Shown: positions 7,715-16,238, counted from the first letter of the stretch. The stretch is DNA of 40,859 bases from Streptomyces sp. CBMA291 (GCF_014596525.1 NZ_MSJP01000072.1:1-40859), one strand, 5' to 3'. The notes: generated from the sequence alone by a model not told the origin. A program made the numbers and translations.

Positions 7715-9499
7715 CTGTCGACCGCCATCCTCACCGGCCCCCCGGCACCCGGCTCCTCGCTCGACGGAGACCTGCGGTCGCTCGGCTTCGACGTCAAGAC
7801 GGCCGCCGGTGCCGCCGAGGCGGCCACCCTGCTGGCCGCCGTCCCCGCCGGTGAACGCGTCGCCCTCGTCGACGCCCGGTTCGTCGGCCACCAGCACGCC
7901 CTGAGGCTCGCCCTCACCGACCCCCGGTTCCCCGCCGCCGCCGCACCCGGCGCGCTCACCGCGCAGCCCGGGGCCCGCCCCGCGCTCACCCGCGCCCTGA
8001 GCGCCGCCGACGGCACCGACGACCTCACCGGCACCCTCGCCGACGCCCTCGACGCCGACGGCGTCGCCGTGCACCGGCCCCCGCTCGGCACCCTCGTCGC
8101 CACCGTCCCCACCGACGCCGAGGCCCGACACCAGGCCCGCGCCGCCGTCGCCGCCGTCGACGACGAGGCCGTACGCCTCCGCTCCGCCGTCAAGGCGCAC
8201 GACGGCTTCTTCACCACCTTCTTCATCAGCCCGTACTCGCGCTACATCGCCCGCTGGTGCGCCCGCCGGGGGCTGACCCCCAACCAGGTCACCACCGCCT
8301 CCCTGCTCACCGCCCTGGTCGCGGCGGGCTGCGCGGCGACCGGCGAGCGCACCGGCTACATCGCCGCGGGCGTCCTGCTCCTCGTCTCCTTCGTCCTCGA
8401 CTGCACCGACGGGCAGCTCGCCCGCTACGCGCTCAAGTACTCGACGATGGGCGCCTGGCTCGACGCCACCTTCGACCGCGCCAAGGAGTACGCCTTCTAC
8501 GCGGGACTCGCCCTCGGCGCCGCCCGTGACGGCGACGACGTCTGGGCCCTGGCGCTCGGCGCGATGATCCTGATGACCTGCCGGCACGTGGTGGACTTCG
8601 CGTTCAACGAGGCCAACCACGACGCCACCGCGAACACCAGCCCCACCGCCGCCCTCTCCGGCAGGCTCGACAGCCTCGGCTGGACCGTCTGGGCGCGCCG
8701 CATGATCATCCTGCCGATCGGCGAGCGCTGGGCGATGATCGCCGTCCTCACCGCCGTCACCAGCCCCCGGATCGTCTTCTGGGCGCTGATCGTCGGCTGC
8801 GCCTTCGGCGCCTGCTACACCACGGCGGGCCGCGTCCTGCGCTCCCTGACCCGCAAGGCGAAGCGCACCGACCGCGCCGCCCAGGCCCTGGCCGACCTCG
8901 CGGACTCCGGCCCGCTGGCCGCGTTCACGGGCCGGTTCTTCGGCCGCGCCGGGCTGTCCATGATCCCCGGGGTCGTCGGCGCGCTCGTCGCCGCCGGCGT
9001 CCTGCTCCCCGCGGTCCTCGGCCGCCCCTTCGGGGACACGACGACCATCGTCGCCGCGTGCCTGTACGTGCTGTTCGCCGGCTCCGCCGTCGTCCGCCCC
9101 CTCAAGGGCGCCCTCGACTGGCTCGTCCCGCCGATCTTCCGCGCCGCCGAGTACACCACCGTCCTCGTGCTCGCCGCCCGCTCCGACGCCCCGGGCGCGC
9201 TCCCGGCGGCGTTCGGGCTGGTCGCGGCGGTCGCCTACCATCACTACGACACGGTGTACCGCATTCGCGGAGGCACCGGCGCGCCGCCCGCCTGGCTGGT
9301 GCGCGTCACCGGCGGACACGAGGGGCGCACGCTCCTGGTGACCGTCCTCGCCGCCCTGCTGGCGGACCGCGGTGACGACTTCACCCTGGCCCTGACCGCC
9401 CTGGCGGTGGCCGTGGCGCTCGTGGTGCTCGTGGAGTCCATCCGTTTCTGGGTCTCCTCCGGAGCACCCGCCGTTCACGACGAAGGAGAAACAGCATGA
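7715..9499 (+). CDS. CDP-alcohol phosphotransferase with N-terminal domain (DUF5941-like), CTG start
   Basis: The frame is closed by a stop at 7706-7708, and the first ATG/GTG/TTG is a GTG at 8069, yet coding sequence clearly begins earlier. CTG at 7715 follows AAGGAG at 9 bp and starts MSTAILTGPP, giving 594 residues. The first 150-170 residues form a soluble domain of unknown role; the C-terminal half is a multi-spanning membrane domain carrying the complete CDP-alcohol phosphotransferase motif D(229)..DG(232-233)..AR..G246..D250..D254. Such enzymes move an alcohol phosphate from a CDP-alcohol to a second alcohol. I remember this architecture as DUF5941-containing in Streptomyces. It is the first gene of the operon and overlaps the next by 4 bp (ATGA). 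Confidence 0.85.
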   Translation: MSTAILTGPPAPGSSLDGDLRSLGFDVKTAAGAAEAATLLAAVPAGERVALVDARFVGHQHALRLALTDPRFPAAAAPGALTAQPGARPALTRALSAADGTDDLTGTLADALDADGVAVHRPPLGTLVATVPTDAEARHQARAAVAAVDDEAVRLRSAVKAHDGFFTTFFISPYSRYIARWCARRGLTPNQVTTASLLTALVAAGCAATGERTGYIAAGVLLLVSFVLDCTDGQLARYALKYSTMGAWLDATFDRAKEYAFYAGLALGAARDGDDVWALALGAMILMTCRHVVDFAFNEANHDATANTSPTAALSGRLDSLGWTVWARRMIILPIGERWAMIAVLTAVTSPRIVFWALIVGCAFGACYTTAGRVLRSLTRKAKRTDRAAQALADLADSGPLAAFTGRFFGRAGLSMIPGVVGALVAAGVLLPAVLGRPFGDTTTIVAACLYVLFAGSAVVRPLKGALDWLVPPIFRAAEYTTVLVLAARSDAPGALPAAFGLVAAVAYHHYDTVYRIRGGTGAPPAWLVRVTGGHEGRTLLVTVLAALLADRGDDFTLALTALAVAVALVVLVESIRFWVSSGAPAVHDEGETA

Positions 9500-10233
9500 T
9501 CGGCCTCGTACTGGCAGCCGGTGCCGGACGGCGACTGCGCCCCTACACCGACACGCTCCCGAAGGCCCTCGTGCCTGTCGACGGGGACACCACGATCCTC
9601 GACCTCACGCTGAAGAACTTCGCCGAGATCGGCCTCACCGAGGTCGCGATCGTCGTCGGCTACCGCAAGGAGGCCGTCTACGACCGCAAGGACGCCCTGG
9701 AGGCCGAGTACGGCCTCAAGATCACCCTGGTCGACAACGACAAGGCCGAGGAGTGGAACAACGCCTACTCCCTGTGGTGCGCCCGTGACGTCCTCAAGCG
9801 CGGTGTCATCCTCGCCAACGGCGACACCGTCCACCCGGTCTCCGTCGAGAAGACCCTGCTCGCCGCCCGCGGCGAGGGCAAGAAGATCATCCTCGCCCTC
9901 GACACGGTGAAGCACCTCGCCGACGAGGAGATGAAGGTCATCACCGCCGAGGGCAAGGGCGTCCAGCGCATCACCAAGCTGATGGACCCGGCCACCGCCA
10001 CCGGCGAGTACATCGGCGTCACCCTGATCGAGGCCGAGGCCGCCGAGGAGCTGGCCGACGCCCTCAAGGCCACCTTCGAGCGCGACCCCGACCTGTACTA
10101 CGAGGACGGCTACCAGGAGCTGGTCAACCGCGGCTTCACCGTCGACGTCGAGCCCATCGGCGACATCAAGTGGGTCGAGATCGACAACCACGACGACCTC
10201 GCGAAGGGCCGTGAGATCGCGTGCCAGTACTGA
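9496..10233 (+). CDS. Sugar- or polyol-phosphate nucleotidyltransferase
   Basis: GT-A fold NTP transferase of 245 residues. The nucleotide-binding signature LAAGAGRRLRPYTDTLPKAL occupies residues 4-23, and the metal-binding aspartate sits in ILANGDTVHP near residue 110. The length and lack of a left-handed beta-helix fit the small cytidylyltransferase-like group (inositol-1-phosphate or licD-associated types). Placed between a CDP-alcohol phosphotransferase and a glycerol-1-phosphate dehydrogenase, the simplest inference is that it makes the CDP-polyol used by its neighbours. Start overlaps the previous stop (ATGA) and its end overlaps the next start by 13 bp. Confidence 0.88.
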   Translation: MIGLVLAAGAGRRLRPYTDTLPKALVPVDGDTTILDLTLKNFAEIGLTEVAIVVGYRKEAVYDRKDALEAEYGLKITLVDNDKAEEWNNAYSLWCARDVLKRGVILANGDTVHPVSVEKTLLAARGEGKKIILALDTVKHLADEEMKVITAEGKGVQRITKLMDPATATGEYIGVTLIEAEAAEELADALKATFERDPDLYYEDGYQELVNRGFTVDVEPIGDIKWVEIDNHDDLAKGREIACQY

Positions 10234-11282
10234 CCCGGCTGATCCCCTCGCCGGTCGTCGTCGACATCCGCAGGGGAGCGCTGGACGACCTGTCCGCGCT
10301 CCTCGCCGACCAGCGGATCTCCAGCAACGGCAAGATCGCCGTCGCCATCAGCGGCGGCTCCGGCCTCAAGCTGCGCGACCACTTCGCCCCCGAGCTGCCC
10401 GGCGCCGACTGGTACCCGGTCTCCGGCGGGACCATCGACGAGGCCGTGAAGCTCGCCGACGCCATGCGCGGCAAGCGGTACGACGCCGTGGTCGCCCTCG
10501 GCGGCGGCAAGATCATCGACGTGTCCAAGTACGCGGCGGCCCGGGTCGGGCTGCCGCTGGTGGCCATCGCCACCAACCTGTCGCACGACGGGATCTGCTC
10601 CCCGATCTCGACCCTGGACAACGACAACGGCCGCGGCTCCTACGGGGTGCCCACCCCGATCGCCCTCGTCATCGACCTGGACGTCATCCGGGAGGCCCCG
10701 GTCCGCTTCGTGCGCTCCGGCATCGGCGACGCGATCTCCAACCTCTCCGCCATCGCGGACTGGGAGCTGTCGCACCGCGAGACCGGCGAGCCCATCGACG
10801 GCCTCGCTGCCGCCATGGCCCGCAGCGCGGGCGAGGCCGTGCTCCGCCACCCCGGCGGCGTCGGTGACGACGACTTCCTCGTCACCCTCTCCGAAGGCCT
10901 GGTGATGTCCGGCATCGCCATGACGATCAGCGGCGACAGCCGCCCCTCCTCGGGCGCCTGCCACGAGATCAGCCACGCCTTCGACCTGCTCTACCCGACC
11001 CGCGCCGCCAGCCACGGCGAGCAGTGCGGCCTCGGAGCGGCCTTCGCCATGCACCTGCGCGGCGCCCGCGACGGCTCCGCGCTGATGGTCGAGACCCTGC
11101 GCCGGCACGGACTTCCCGTCCTGCCGGAGGAGATGGGCTTCACCGTGGACGAGTTCGTCCGGGCGGTCTCCTTCGCCCCGCAGACCCGGCCGGGCCGCTT
11201 CACCATCCTCGAACACCTCGACCTGTCCGACGACGAGATCAGGGACGCGTACGCCGACTATGCCAAAGCCATCCGTAGCTGA
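10221..11282 (+). CDS. sn-glycerol-1-phosphate dehydrogenase family protein (AraM/EgsA-like)
   Basis: Iron/zinc-type alcohol dehydrogenase fold, 353 residues from GTG 10221. The NAD(P)-binding segment is VVALGGGKIIDVSKYAAARV near residues 90-110, followed by the family motif PLVAIATNLSHDGICSP. Metal ligands are likely the aspartate in SHDG and the histidines in CHEISHAFD and ASHGEQCG. This is the pattern of glycerol-1-phosphate dehydrogenases, which reduce DHAP to sn-glycerol-1-phosphate, the stereoisomer of archaeal lipids that a few bacteria (AraM of Bacillus) also make. Here it would provide the alcohol phosphate for the nucleotidyltransferase. Other hydroxyketone phosphates are possible. 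It overlaps the next gene by 23 bp. Confidence 0.82.
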   Translation: MPVLTRLIPSPVVVDIRRGALDDLSALLADQRISSNGKIAVAISGGSGLKLRDHFAPELPGADWYPVSGGTIDEAVKLADAMRGKRYDAVVALGGGKIIDVSKYAAARVGLPLVAIATNLSHDGICSPISTLDNDNGRGSYGVPTPIALVIDLDVIREAPVRFVRSGIGDAISNLSAIADWELSHRETGEPIDGLAAAMARSAGEAVLRHPGGVGDDDFLVTLSEGLVMSGIAMTISGDSRPSSGACHEISHAFDLLYPTRAASHGEQCGLGAAFAMHLRGARDGSALMVETLRRHGLPVLPEEMGFTVDEFVRAVSFAPQTRPGRFTILEHLDLSDDEIRDAYADYAKAIRS

Positions 11283-12039
11283 GCTGCGCCCGGTCGTCCA
11301 CCCGCCGGGTGTGAAGGACCGGCGCAGTGGAGAGCACTGGGGCGGTCGCCTCTACATGCGGGAGATCTCGATCCGGATCACCCGCCGGCTCGTCGGCACC
11401 AGGATCACGCCGAACCAGCTGACGTACGTGATGACCCTCGCGGGCGTCCTCGCGGCCCCGGCGCTCCTCGTCCCCGGCATCCCCGGGGCCGTGCTCGGCG
11501 CGCTCATGGTCCAGCTCTACCTGCTGCTCGACTGCGTCGACGGCGAGGTCGCCCGCTGGAAGAAGCAGTTCTCCCTCGCCGGCGTGTACCTGGACCGGGT
11601 CGGCGCCTACCTGTGCGACGCCGCCGTGCTCGTCGGCTTCGGCCTGCGCGCCGCCGACCTGTGGGGCTCCGGCCGGATCGACTGGCTGTGGGCCTTCCTC
11701 GGCACGCTCGCCGCGCTCGGCGCCATCCTGATCAAGGCGGAGACCGACCTCGTCGGCGTCGCCCGGCACCAGGGCGGACTGCCGCCGGTCAAGGAGTCGG
11801 CCTCCGAGCCGCGCTCCTCCGGCATGGCGCTGGCCCGCCGGGCCGCCGGGGCGCTCAAGTTCCACCGGCTGGTCCTCGGCATCGAGGCCTCGCTGCTCAT
11901 CGTGGTCCTGGCGATCGTGGACCAGATCCGCGGCGACCTGTTCCTCTCCCGGCTCGGCGTCGCCGTCCTCGCCGGGATCGCCCTCCTCCAGACCGTGCTC
12001 CACCTGGTGTCGATCATGGTCTCCAGCAGGCTGAAGTGA
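11260..12039 (+). CDS. Second CDP-alcohol phosphotransferase-like membrane protein
   Basis: Multi-spanning membrane protein of 259 residues. The CDP-alcohol phosphotransferase motif runs from D91 (DCVDGEVAR, D94-G95-..-A98-R99) through G108 and D112, but the last position, normally the catalytic-base aspartate, is alanine (A116 in LDRVGAYL). About five further hydrophobic segments follow. Either the enzyme uses another residue, for example the nearby D120 in LCDA, or it has lost transferase activity. It is translationally coupled within the operon: its ATG lies inside the end of the dehydrogenase gene. Confidence 0.82.
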   Translation: MPKPSVAELRPVVHPPGVKDRRSGEHWGGRLYMREISIRITRRLVGTRITPNQLTYVMTLAGVLAAPALLVPGIPGAVLGALMVQLYLLLDCVDGEVARWKKQFSLAGVYLDRVGAYLCDAAVLVGFGLRAADLWGSGRIDWLWAFLGTLAALGAILIKAETDLVGVARHQGGLPPVKESASEPRSSGMALARRAAGALKFHRLVLGIEASLLIVVLAIVDQIRGDLFLSRLGVAVLAGIALLQTVLHLVSIMVSSRLK

Positions 12040-12047
12040 GGACGGCC

Positions 12048-12932
12048 GTGAGTAATCCGCTCAAGGTGGGCGCCGTCGTCATCACGATGGGCAACCGCCC
12101 CGACGACCTGCGCGCGCTGATCGACTCGGTCGCCAAGCAGGAGGGCGACCCGGTCGAGGTCGTCGTCGTCGGGCAGGGCACCCCGGTCACCGGGGTGCCC
12201 GGCTGGGTCCGCACGGTCGACCTCCCCGAGAACGTCGGCATCCCCGCCGGCCGCAACGTCGGCATCGAGGCCTTCGGCCCCGGCGGCACCGACGTCGACG
12301 TCCTGCTCTTCCTCGACGACGACGGACTGCTCGCGCACTCCGACACCGCCGAGCTGGTCCGGCAGGCCTTCACCGCCGATCCGCGCCTGGGCATCGTCAC
12401 CTTCCGGATCGCCGACCCGGAGACCGGGGAGACCCAGCGGCGGCACGTGCCGAGGCTGCGCGCCTCCGACCCGATGCGCTCCTCCCGGGTGACCACCTTC
12501 CTCGGCGGCGCCAACGCCGTCCGCACCAAAGTCTTCGCCGAAGTCGGCGGTCTGCCGGACGAGTTCTTCTACGCGCACGAGGAAACCGACCTCGCCTGGC
12601 GCGCGCTCGACGCCGACTGGATGATCGACTACCGTTCCGACATGGTGCTGTTGCACCCCACCACAGCACCCTCCCGGCACGCCTCGTACCACTTCAACGT
12701 GGCCCGCAACCGAGTCTGGCTGGCCCGCCGCAATCTGCCCGCGCCCCTGGTGCCGGTGTATCTCGGCGTCTGGCTTCTGCTCACCCTGGCCCGTCGGCCC
12801 TCGCTTCCCGCGCTCAAGGCGTGGTTCGGCGGATTCCGCGCCGGCTGGACGACCCCCTGCGGACCGCGCCGCCCCATGAGGTGGCGTACGGTGTGGCGGC
12901 TGACCCGGCTGGGTCGCCCCCCGGTCGTCTGA
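12048..12932 (+). CDS. Family 2 glycosyltransferase
   Basis: GT-A glycosyltransferase of 294 residues from GTG 12048, preceded by GAGGACGG. Core features are VGAVVITMGNRPDDLRAL at the N-terminus, the metal-binding FLDDDG near residue 88, and a conserved acceptor region FLGGANAVRTKVFAEVGGLPDEFFYAHEETDLAWRA split around residues 158-190, as in rhamnosyl- or galactofuranosyl-transferase-like GT2 enzymes. A hydrophobic stretch near 245-258 suggests membrane association. An alternative GTG at 12036 overlaps the previous stop. It probably adds sugar units to the glycan exported by the adjacent ABC transporter. Confidence 0.87.
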   Translation: MSNPLKVGAVVITMGNRPDDLRALIDSVAKQEGDPVEVVVVGQGTPVTGVPGWVRTVDLPENVGIPAGRNVGIEAFGPGGTDVDVLLFLDDDGLLAHSDTAELVRQAFTADPRLGIVTFRIADPETGETQRRHVPRLRASDPMRSSRVTTFLGGANAVRTKVFAEVGGLPDEFFYAHEETDLAWRALDADWMIDYRSDMVLLHPTTAPSRHASYHFNVARNRVWLARRNLPAPLVPVYLGVWLLLTLARRPSLPALKAWFGGFRAGWTTPCGPRRPMRWRTVWRLTRLGRPPVV

Positions 12933-12981
12933 CATCGTGGTACCGACGTGCCGCGCATCTTGAACACGAAAGTTTCGACTT

Positions 12982-13911
12982 GTGAGTGACACACACCAGG
13001 GCGGGGCGGTCGCGACGAGCGCGCCCCCGTCCGTCGACGAGGGCCTGACCCCCGCCGCGCTGGCCGCGAAGTACGGCCTCTCGGTCAGCGGCGCCCGGCC
13101 CGGACTGTTCGAGTACGTCCGTGAGCTGTGGAGCCGACGCCACTTCATCCTGGCCTTCTCCTCGGCGAAGCTGACGGCCCAGTACAGCCAGGCGAAGCTG
13201 GGCCAGGTGTGGCAGGTGGCGACGCCGCTGCTCAACGCCCTGGTCTACTACCTGATCTTCGGGCTCATCCTGGGTGCCGGACGCGGTATGGCGAAGGACG
13301 TCTACATCCCGTTCCTCGTCACCGGCATCTTCGTGTTCACCTTCACCCAGAGTTCGGTCATGGCCGGCGTCCGGGCGATCTCGGGCAACCTCGGTCTGGT
13401 CCGGGCCCTGCACTTCCCCCGGGCCACGCTGCCGATCTCGTTCTCCCTCCAGCAGCTCCAGCAGCTGCTGTTCTCGATGATCGTGCTGGTGGCGGTCGCG
13501 ATCTCGTTCGGCAGCTACCCCTCGCTCCGCTGGCTGCTGCTGATCCCCGCGCTGTTCTTCCAGTTCGTGTTCAACGTGGGTCTCGCGATGATCGTGGCCA
13601 GGATGGGCGCCAAGACGCCCGACCTCGCCCAGCTCATGCCGTTCATCATGCGGACGTGGATGTACGCGTCCGGCGTGATGTTCTCGATCCCCGCCATGCT
13701 CGCCGACAAGCCCGCGTGGATCGCCGACGTCCTGATGTACAACCCGGCGGCGGTCTACATGGACCTCATCCGCTACTCCCTCATCGAGGGATACGGCGCG
13801 TCGAACCTGCCGTCGCACGTCTGGCTGACCGCCCTCGGCTGGGCCGTGGTTTTCGGCATCGGCGGCTTCGTCTACTTCTGGAAGGCCGAGGAGAGGTACG
13901 GCCGTGGCTGA
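12982..13911 (+). CDS. ABC-2 type polysaccharide/teichoic acid export permease (TagG/Wzm-like)
   Basis: Membrane component of 309 residues with a cytosolic N-terminus of about 50 residues, an amphipathic segment (YVRELWSRRHFILAFS) and about six membrane helices, the ABC2_membrane arrangement of TagG, RfbA and Wzm exporters. Together with the following ATPase it would flip an undecaprenyl-linked glycan across the membrane. The GTG start at 12982 lacks a clear ribosome-binding site and lies 49 bp after the glycosyltransferase. It overlaps the ATPase gene by 8 bp. Confidence 0.9.
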   Translation: MSDTHQGGAVATSAPPSVDEGLTPAALAAKYGLSVSGARPGLFEYVRELWSRRHFILAFSSAKLTAQYSQAKLGQVWQVATPLLNALVYYLIFGLILGAGRGMAKDVYIPFLVTGIFVFTFTQSSVMAGVRAISGNLGLVRALHFPRATLPISFSLQQLQQLLFSMIVLVAVAISFGSYPSLRWLLLIPALFFQFVFNVGLAMIVARMGAKTPDLAQLMPFIMRTWMYASGVMFSIPAMLADKPAWIADVLMYNPAAVYMDLIRYSLIEGYGASNLPSHVWLTALGWAVVFGIGGFVYFWKAEERYGRG

Positions 13912-14689
13912 CACGAACCGGTCCAGCGTCCCCACCGTCATCTGCGACGACGTCCACATCGTCTACCGCGTCAACGCCGGTGGCGGCGGCAAGGGCAGCG
14001 CCACCGCGGCCCTCAGCCGCATCCTCGGCCGGGGCAAGGCGGAGGTCACCCGGGGCGTCCGCAAGGTGCACGCGGTGCGCGGTGTCACCTTCACCGCCTA
14101 CCGGGGCGAGGCCATCGGCCTCATCGGCTCCAACGGCTCGGGCAAGTCCACCCTGCTCCGCGCCATCGCCGGGCTGCTGCCCACCGAGAGCGGCAAGGTC
14201 TACACCGACGGCCAGCCCTCGCTCCTCGGCGTCAACGCGGCCCTGATGAACGACCTCACCGGCGAGCGCAACGTGATCCTCGGCGGCCTCGCCATGGGCA
14301 TGAGCCGCGAGGAGGTGCGCTCGCGGTACGAGGGGATCGTCGACTTCTCCGGCATCAACGAGAAGGGCGACTTCATCAGCCTGCCCATGCGGACGTACTC
14401 CTCCGGCATGGGCGCCCGGCTCCGCTTCGCCATCGCCGCCGCCAAGAACCACGACGTCCTCCTCATCGACGAGGCGCTCGCGACCGGTGACCGCAAGTTC
14501 CAGATCCGCTCCGAGGAGCGGATCCGCGAGCTGCGCAAGGAGGCCGGCACGGTCTTCCTGGTGAGCCACAGCAACAAGTCCATCCGGGACACCTGCGACC
14601 GGGTGCTCTGGCTGGAGAAGGGCCAGCTCCTCATGGACGGGCCCACGGACGAGGTGCTCAAGGCGTACGAGCGGGAGACCGCCCGCTGA
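13904..14689 (+). CDS. ABC transporter ATPase for polysaccharide/teichoic acid export (TagH/Wzt-like)
   Basis: ATP-binding subunit of 261 residues. Walker A is GSNGSGKST near residue 75, the signature region is TYSSGMGARLRFAIA, Walker B is VLLIDEALATGD and the H-loop is VSHSNKSI. The long N-terminal insert before Walker A (residues 22-50) and the YSSGM signature are hallmarks of the TagH/Wzt/RfbB export subfamily. There is no extra C-terminal carbohydrate-binding domain as in Wzt proteins that recognise modified chain ends, so export is probably coupled to synthesis as in teichoic acid systems. Last gene of the operon; a hairpin follows at 14715. Confidence 0.93.
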   Translation: MADTNRSSVPTVICDDVHIVYRVNAGGGGKGSATAALSRILGRGKAEVTRGVRKVHAVRGVTFTAYRGEAIGLIGSNGSGKSTLLRAIAGLLPTESGKVYTDGQPSLLGVNAALMNDLTGERNVILGGLAMGMSREEVRSRYEGIVDFSGINEKGDFISLPMRTYSSGMGARLRFAIAAAKNHDVLLIDEALATGDRKFQIRSEERIRELRKEAGTVFLVSHSNKSIRDTCDRVLWLEKGQLLMDGPTDEVLKAYERETAR

Positions 14690-14714
14690 CGGCCGCCCGC
14701 ACTCCGCACCGCCT

Positions 14715-14741
14715 CCGCCCCCGCCGCTCCGGTGGGGGCGG
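14715..14741 (+). terminator. Hairpin after the polymer operon
   Basis: CCGCCCCC (14715-14722) pairs perfectly with GGGGGCGG (14734-14741) across an 11-nt loop, 25 bp after the ATPase stop. There is no long T run, as is usual in Streptomyces. Confidence 0.5.
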
Positions 14742-15258
14742 TCCGCGTTTCCGGTGGGACGGGGGCGGTCCGCGTCGCCGACGACGGGGGCCGGGCGGCG
14801 GGGACGGTCGGGGATGGGCGGGGCGGCGGGGACGACCCGGTCGGGTGGCAGGGAGGGGACGGCCACCCGACTCCGGTCGGGGCGAAGTGACCGGGCCGCT
14901 GGAAGGGCCGGATTCGGACAGCACCCCGCCGTCTCCGGAGCCGTAACGTGACTGACCGTGCACGGACGGTCACCCCATCCGTACCGGCCTCCCTCCGCAC
15001 CCGATCCCCATCCGCGATGCCTCCAGTGAACTCCCTTGCGTAAAAGGCGAGTTGAGGCCGCCCCCGATCCCTCCGCCGTTCGCCCGCCACCCGGGAACAC
15101 CGACGGTCGTCGTACAACGTAAGCTGGACCGGTCTGTTTCGCGGCAAGTAGGGCGATACCCCACGGCCATCGAGCGCCGGGTGTGGCGGCGCTCTGTGCA
15201 GGGGTCGGCGGCGTGTCCGAAATAGGATGGATTGGATCGGCAGTGTAGAACGGGAGAC
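14742..15258. other. Intergenic region before the hopanoid operon
   Basis: About 520 bp without a credible gene apart from the short ORF that follows. It contains a direct repeat of GGGGGCGGTCCGCGT near 14734 and 14762. A small hairpin, AACTC-CCTT / AAGG-c-GAGTT, lies at 15029-15053 within an AT-richer patch (GCGTAAAAGG). TAGGAT near 15224 is a weak -10 candidate. The hopanoid promoter should lie here, but I cannot place it. Confidence 0.35.
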
Positions 15259-15330
15259 GTGACGGTCATGACGCAGAATCTCCAGCTCCACGAGGGTGTC
15301 GCCGTCCCTCCGTCGGGCTGTGACCTGTGA
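15259..15330 (+). CDS. Short upstream ORF (23 aa) coupled to hpnC
   Basis: GTG at 15259, 4 bp after GGGAG, opens a 23-codon frame (MTVMTQNLQL... PSGCDL) whose TGA (15328-15330) overlaps the hpnC GTG (15327) as GTGA. An internal ATG at 15268 is an alternative start. hpnC has no ribosome-binding site of its own, so translation of this ORF is the likely route by which ribosomes reach hpnC. The peptide itself resembles nothing I know. Confidence 0.45.
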   Translation: MTVMTQNLQLHEGVAVPPSGCDL

Positions 15331-16238
15331 CGGACACCCGGCAGGCGCGCCCCGACGCCTCCGCGCGCGCCACACTCGGCAAGGCCGCGGACGAGAACTT
15401 CCCCGTGGCCCCCTTCTTCCTGCCCCGCGCCTGGCGCGACGACCTCATGGCCGTCTACGGCTTCGCCCGGCTCGTCGACGACATCGGCGACGGCGACCTC
15501 GCCCCCGGCGGCGCCGACGCCCGCCACCTCGGTCTCGCCCCCGAGACCGCCGGTGACCGGCTCGCCTTCCTCGACGCCTTCGAGGAGGACCTCCACCGCG
15601 TCTTCGACGGCACCCCCCGCCACCCCCTGCTGCGCGGCCTCCAGCCGACCGTACGGCGCCACGGGCTCACCCCCGCCCCCTTCCTCGGCCTCGTCGCCGC
15701 CAACCGCCAGGACCAGCGGGTCCGCCGCTACGAGACGTACGACGACCTCCTCGCGTACTGCGAACTGTCCGCCAACCCGGTCGGCCGACTCGTCCTCGCC
15801 ATCACCGGCACCGACACCCCCGAGCGGATCCGCCGCTCCGACGAGATCTGCACCGCGCTCCAGATCGTCGAACACCTCCAGGACGTCGCCGAAGACCTCG
15901 GCAACGACCGGATCTACCTCCCCGCCGAGGACCTCGACCGCTTCCGCGTCACCGAACGCGACCTCGCCGAGCCCACCGCCGGAGCCTCCGTGCGCGCCCT
16001 GATCGCCTTCGAGGCCCAGCGCGCCCGCGATCTGCTCCACGCCGGAAGCCCGCTCGTCGCCAGCGTCCACGGCCGACTCCGGCTGCTCCTCGCCGGATTC
16101 ACCGCCGGCGGCCTCGCGGCGCTCGACGCGATCACCGACGCCGGATACGACGTCCTCGCCGGGGCGCCGAAGTCCACCAAGCCGAGCCTGATGCGCCAGG
16201 CCGGAGCGGTCCTGCTCCGCGCGCGGAAAGAGGGGTGA
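15327..16238 (+). CDS. hpnC: HpnC, hydroxysqualene synthase-type prenyltransferase
   Basis: Squalene/phytoene-synthase-fold protein of 303 residues. In the bacterial HpnCDE route, HpnC turns presqualene diphosphate into hydroxysqualene. The first Asp-rich motif is RLVDDIGDGD near residue 50 and the second is QDVAEDLGNDRIYLP near residue 190. The start overlaps the upstream short ORF (GTGA), and the end overlaps hpnD (GTGA), so the first genes are translationally coupled. Confidence 0.93.
   Translation: MTDTRQARPDASARATLGKAADENFPVAPFFLPRAWRDDLMAVYGFARLVDDIGDGDLAPGGADARHLGLAPETAGDRLAFLDAFEEDLHRVFDGTPRHPLLRGLQPTVRRHGLTPAPFLGLVAANRQDQRVRRYETYDDLLAYCELSANPVGRLVLAITGTDTPERIRRSDEICTALQIVEHLQDVAEDLGNDRIYLPAEDLDRFRVTERDLAEPTAGASVRALIAFEAQRARDLLHAGSPLVASVHGRLRLLLAGFTAGGLAALDAITDAGYDVLAGAPKSTKPSLMRQAGAVLLRARKEG

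Noticed and set aside
6344..9478. 1044-codon minus-strand open frame opposite the CDF and CDP-alcohol genes
   Set aside because: Low-complexity Gly/Asp/Glu/Val sequence with no motif; a shadow of the GC-rich plus-strand gene.
8069..9499. GTG 8069 as the start of the CDP-alcohol phosphotransferase gene
   Set aside because: There is no ribosome-binding site, and coding sequence with normal codon bias extends 118 codons upstream to the CTG with a strong site.
12036..12047. GTG 12036 as start of the glycosyltransferase
   Set aside because: It is possible because it overlaps the previous stop, but GTG 12048 has the better-placed GAGGA site and the usual family start.
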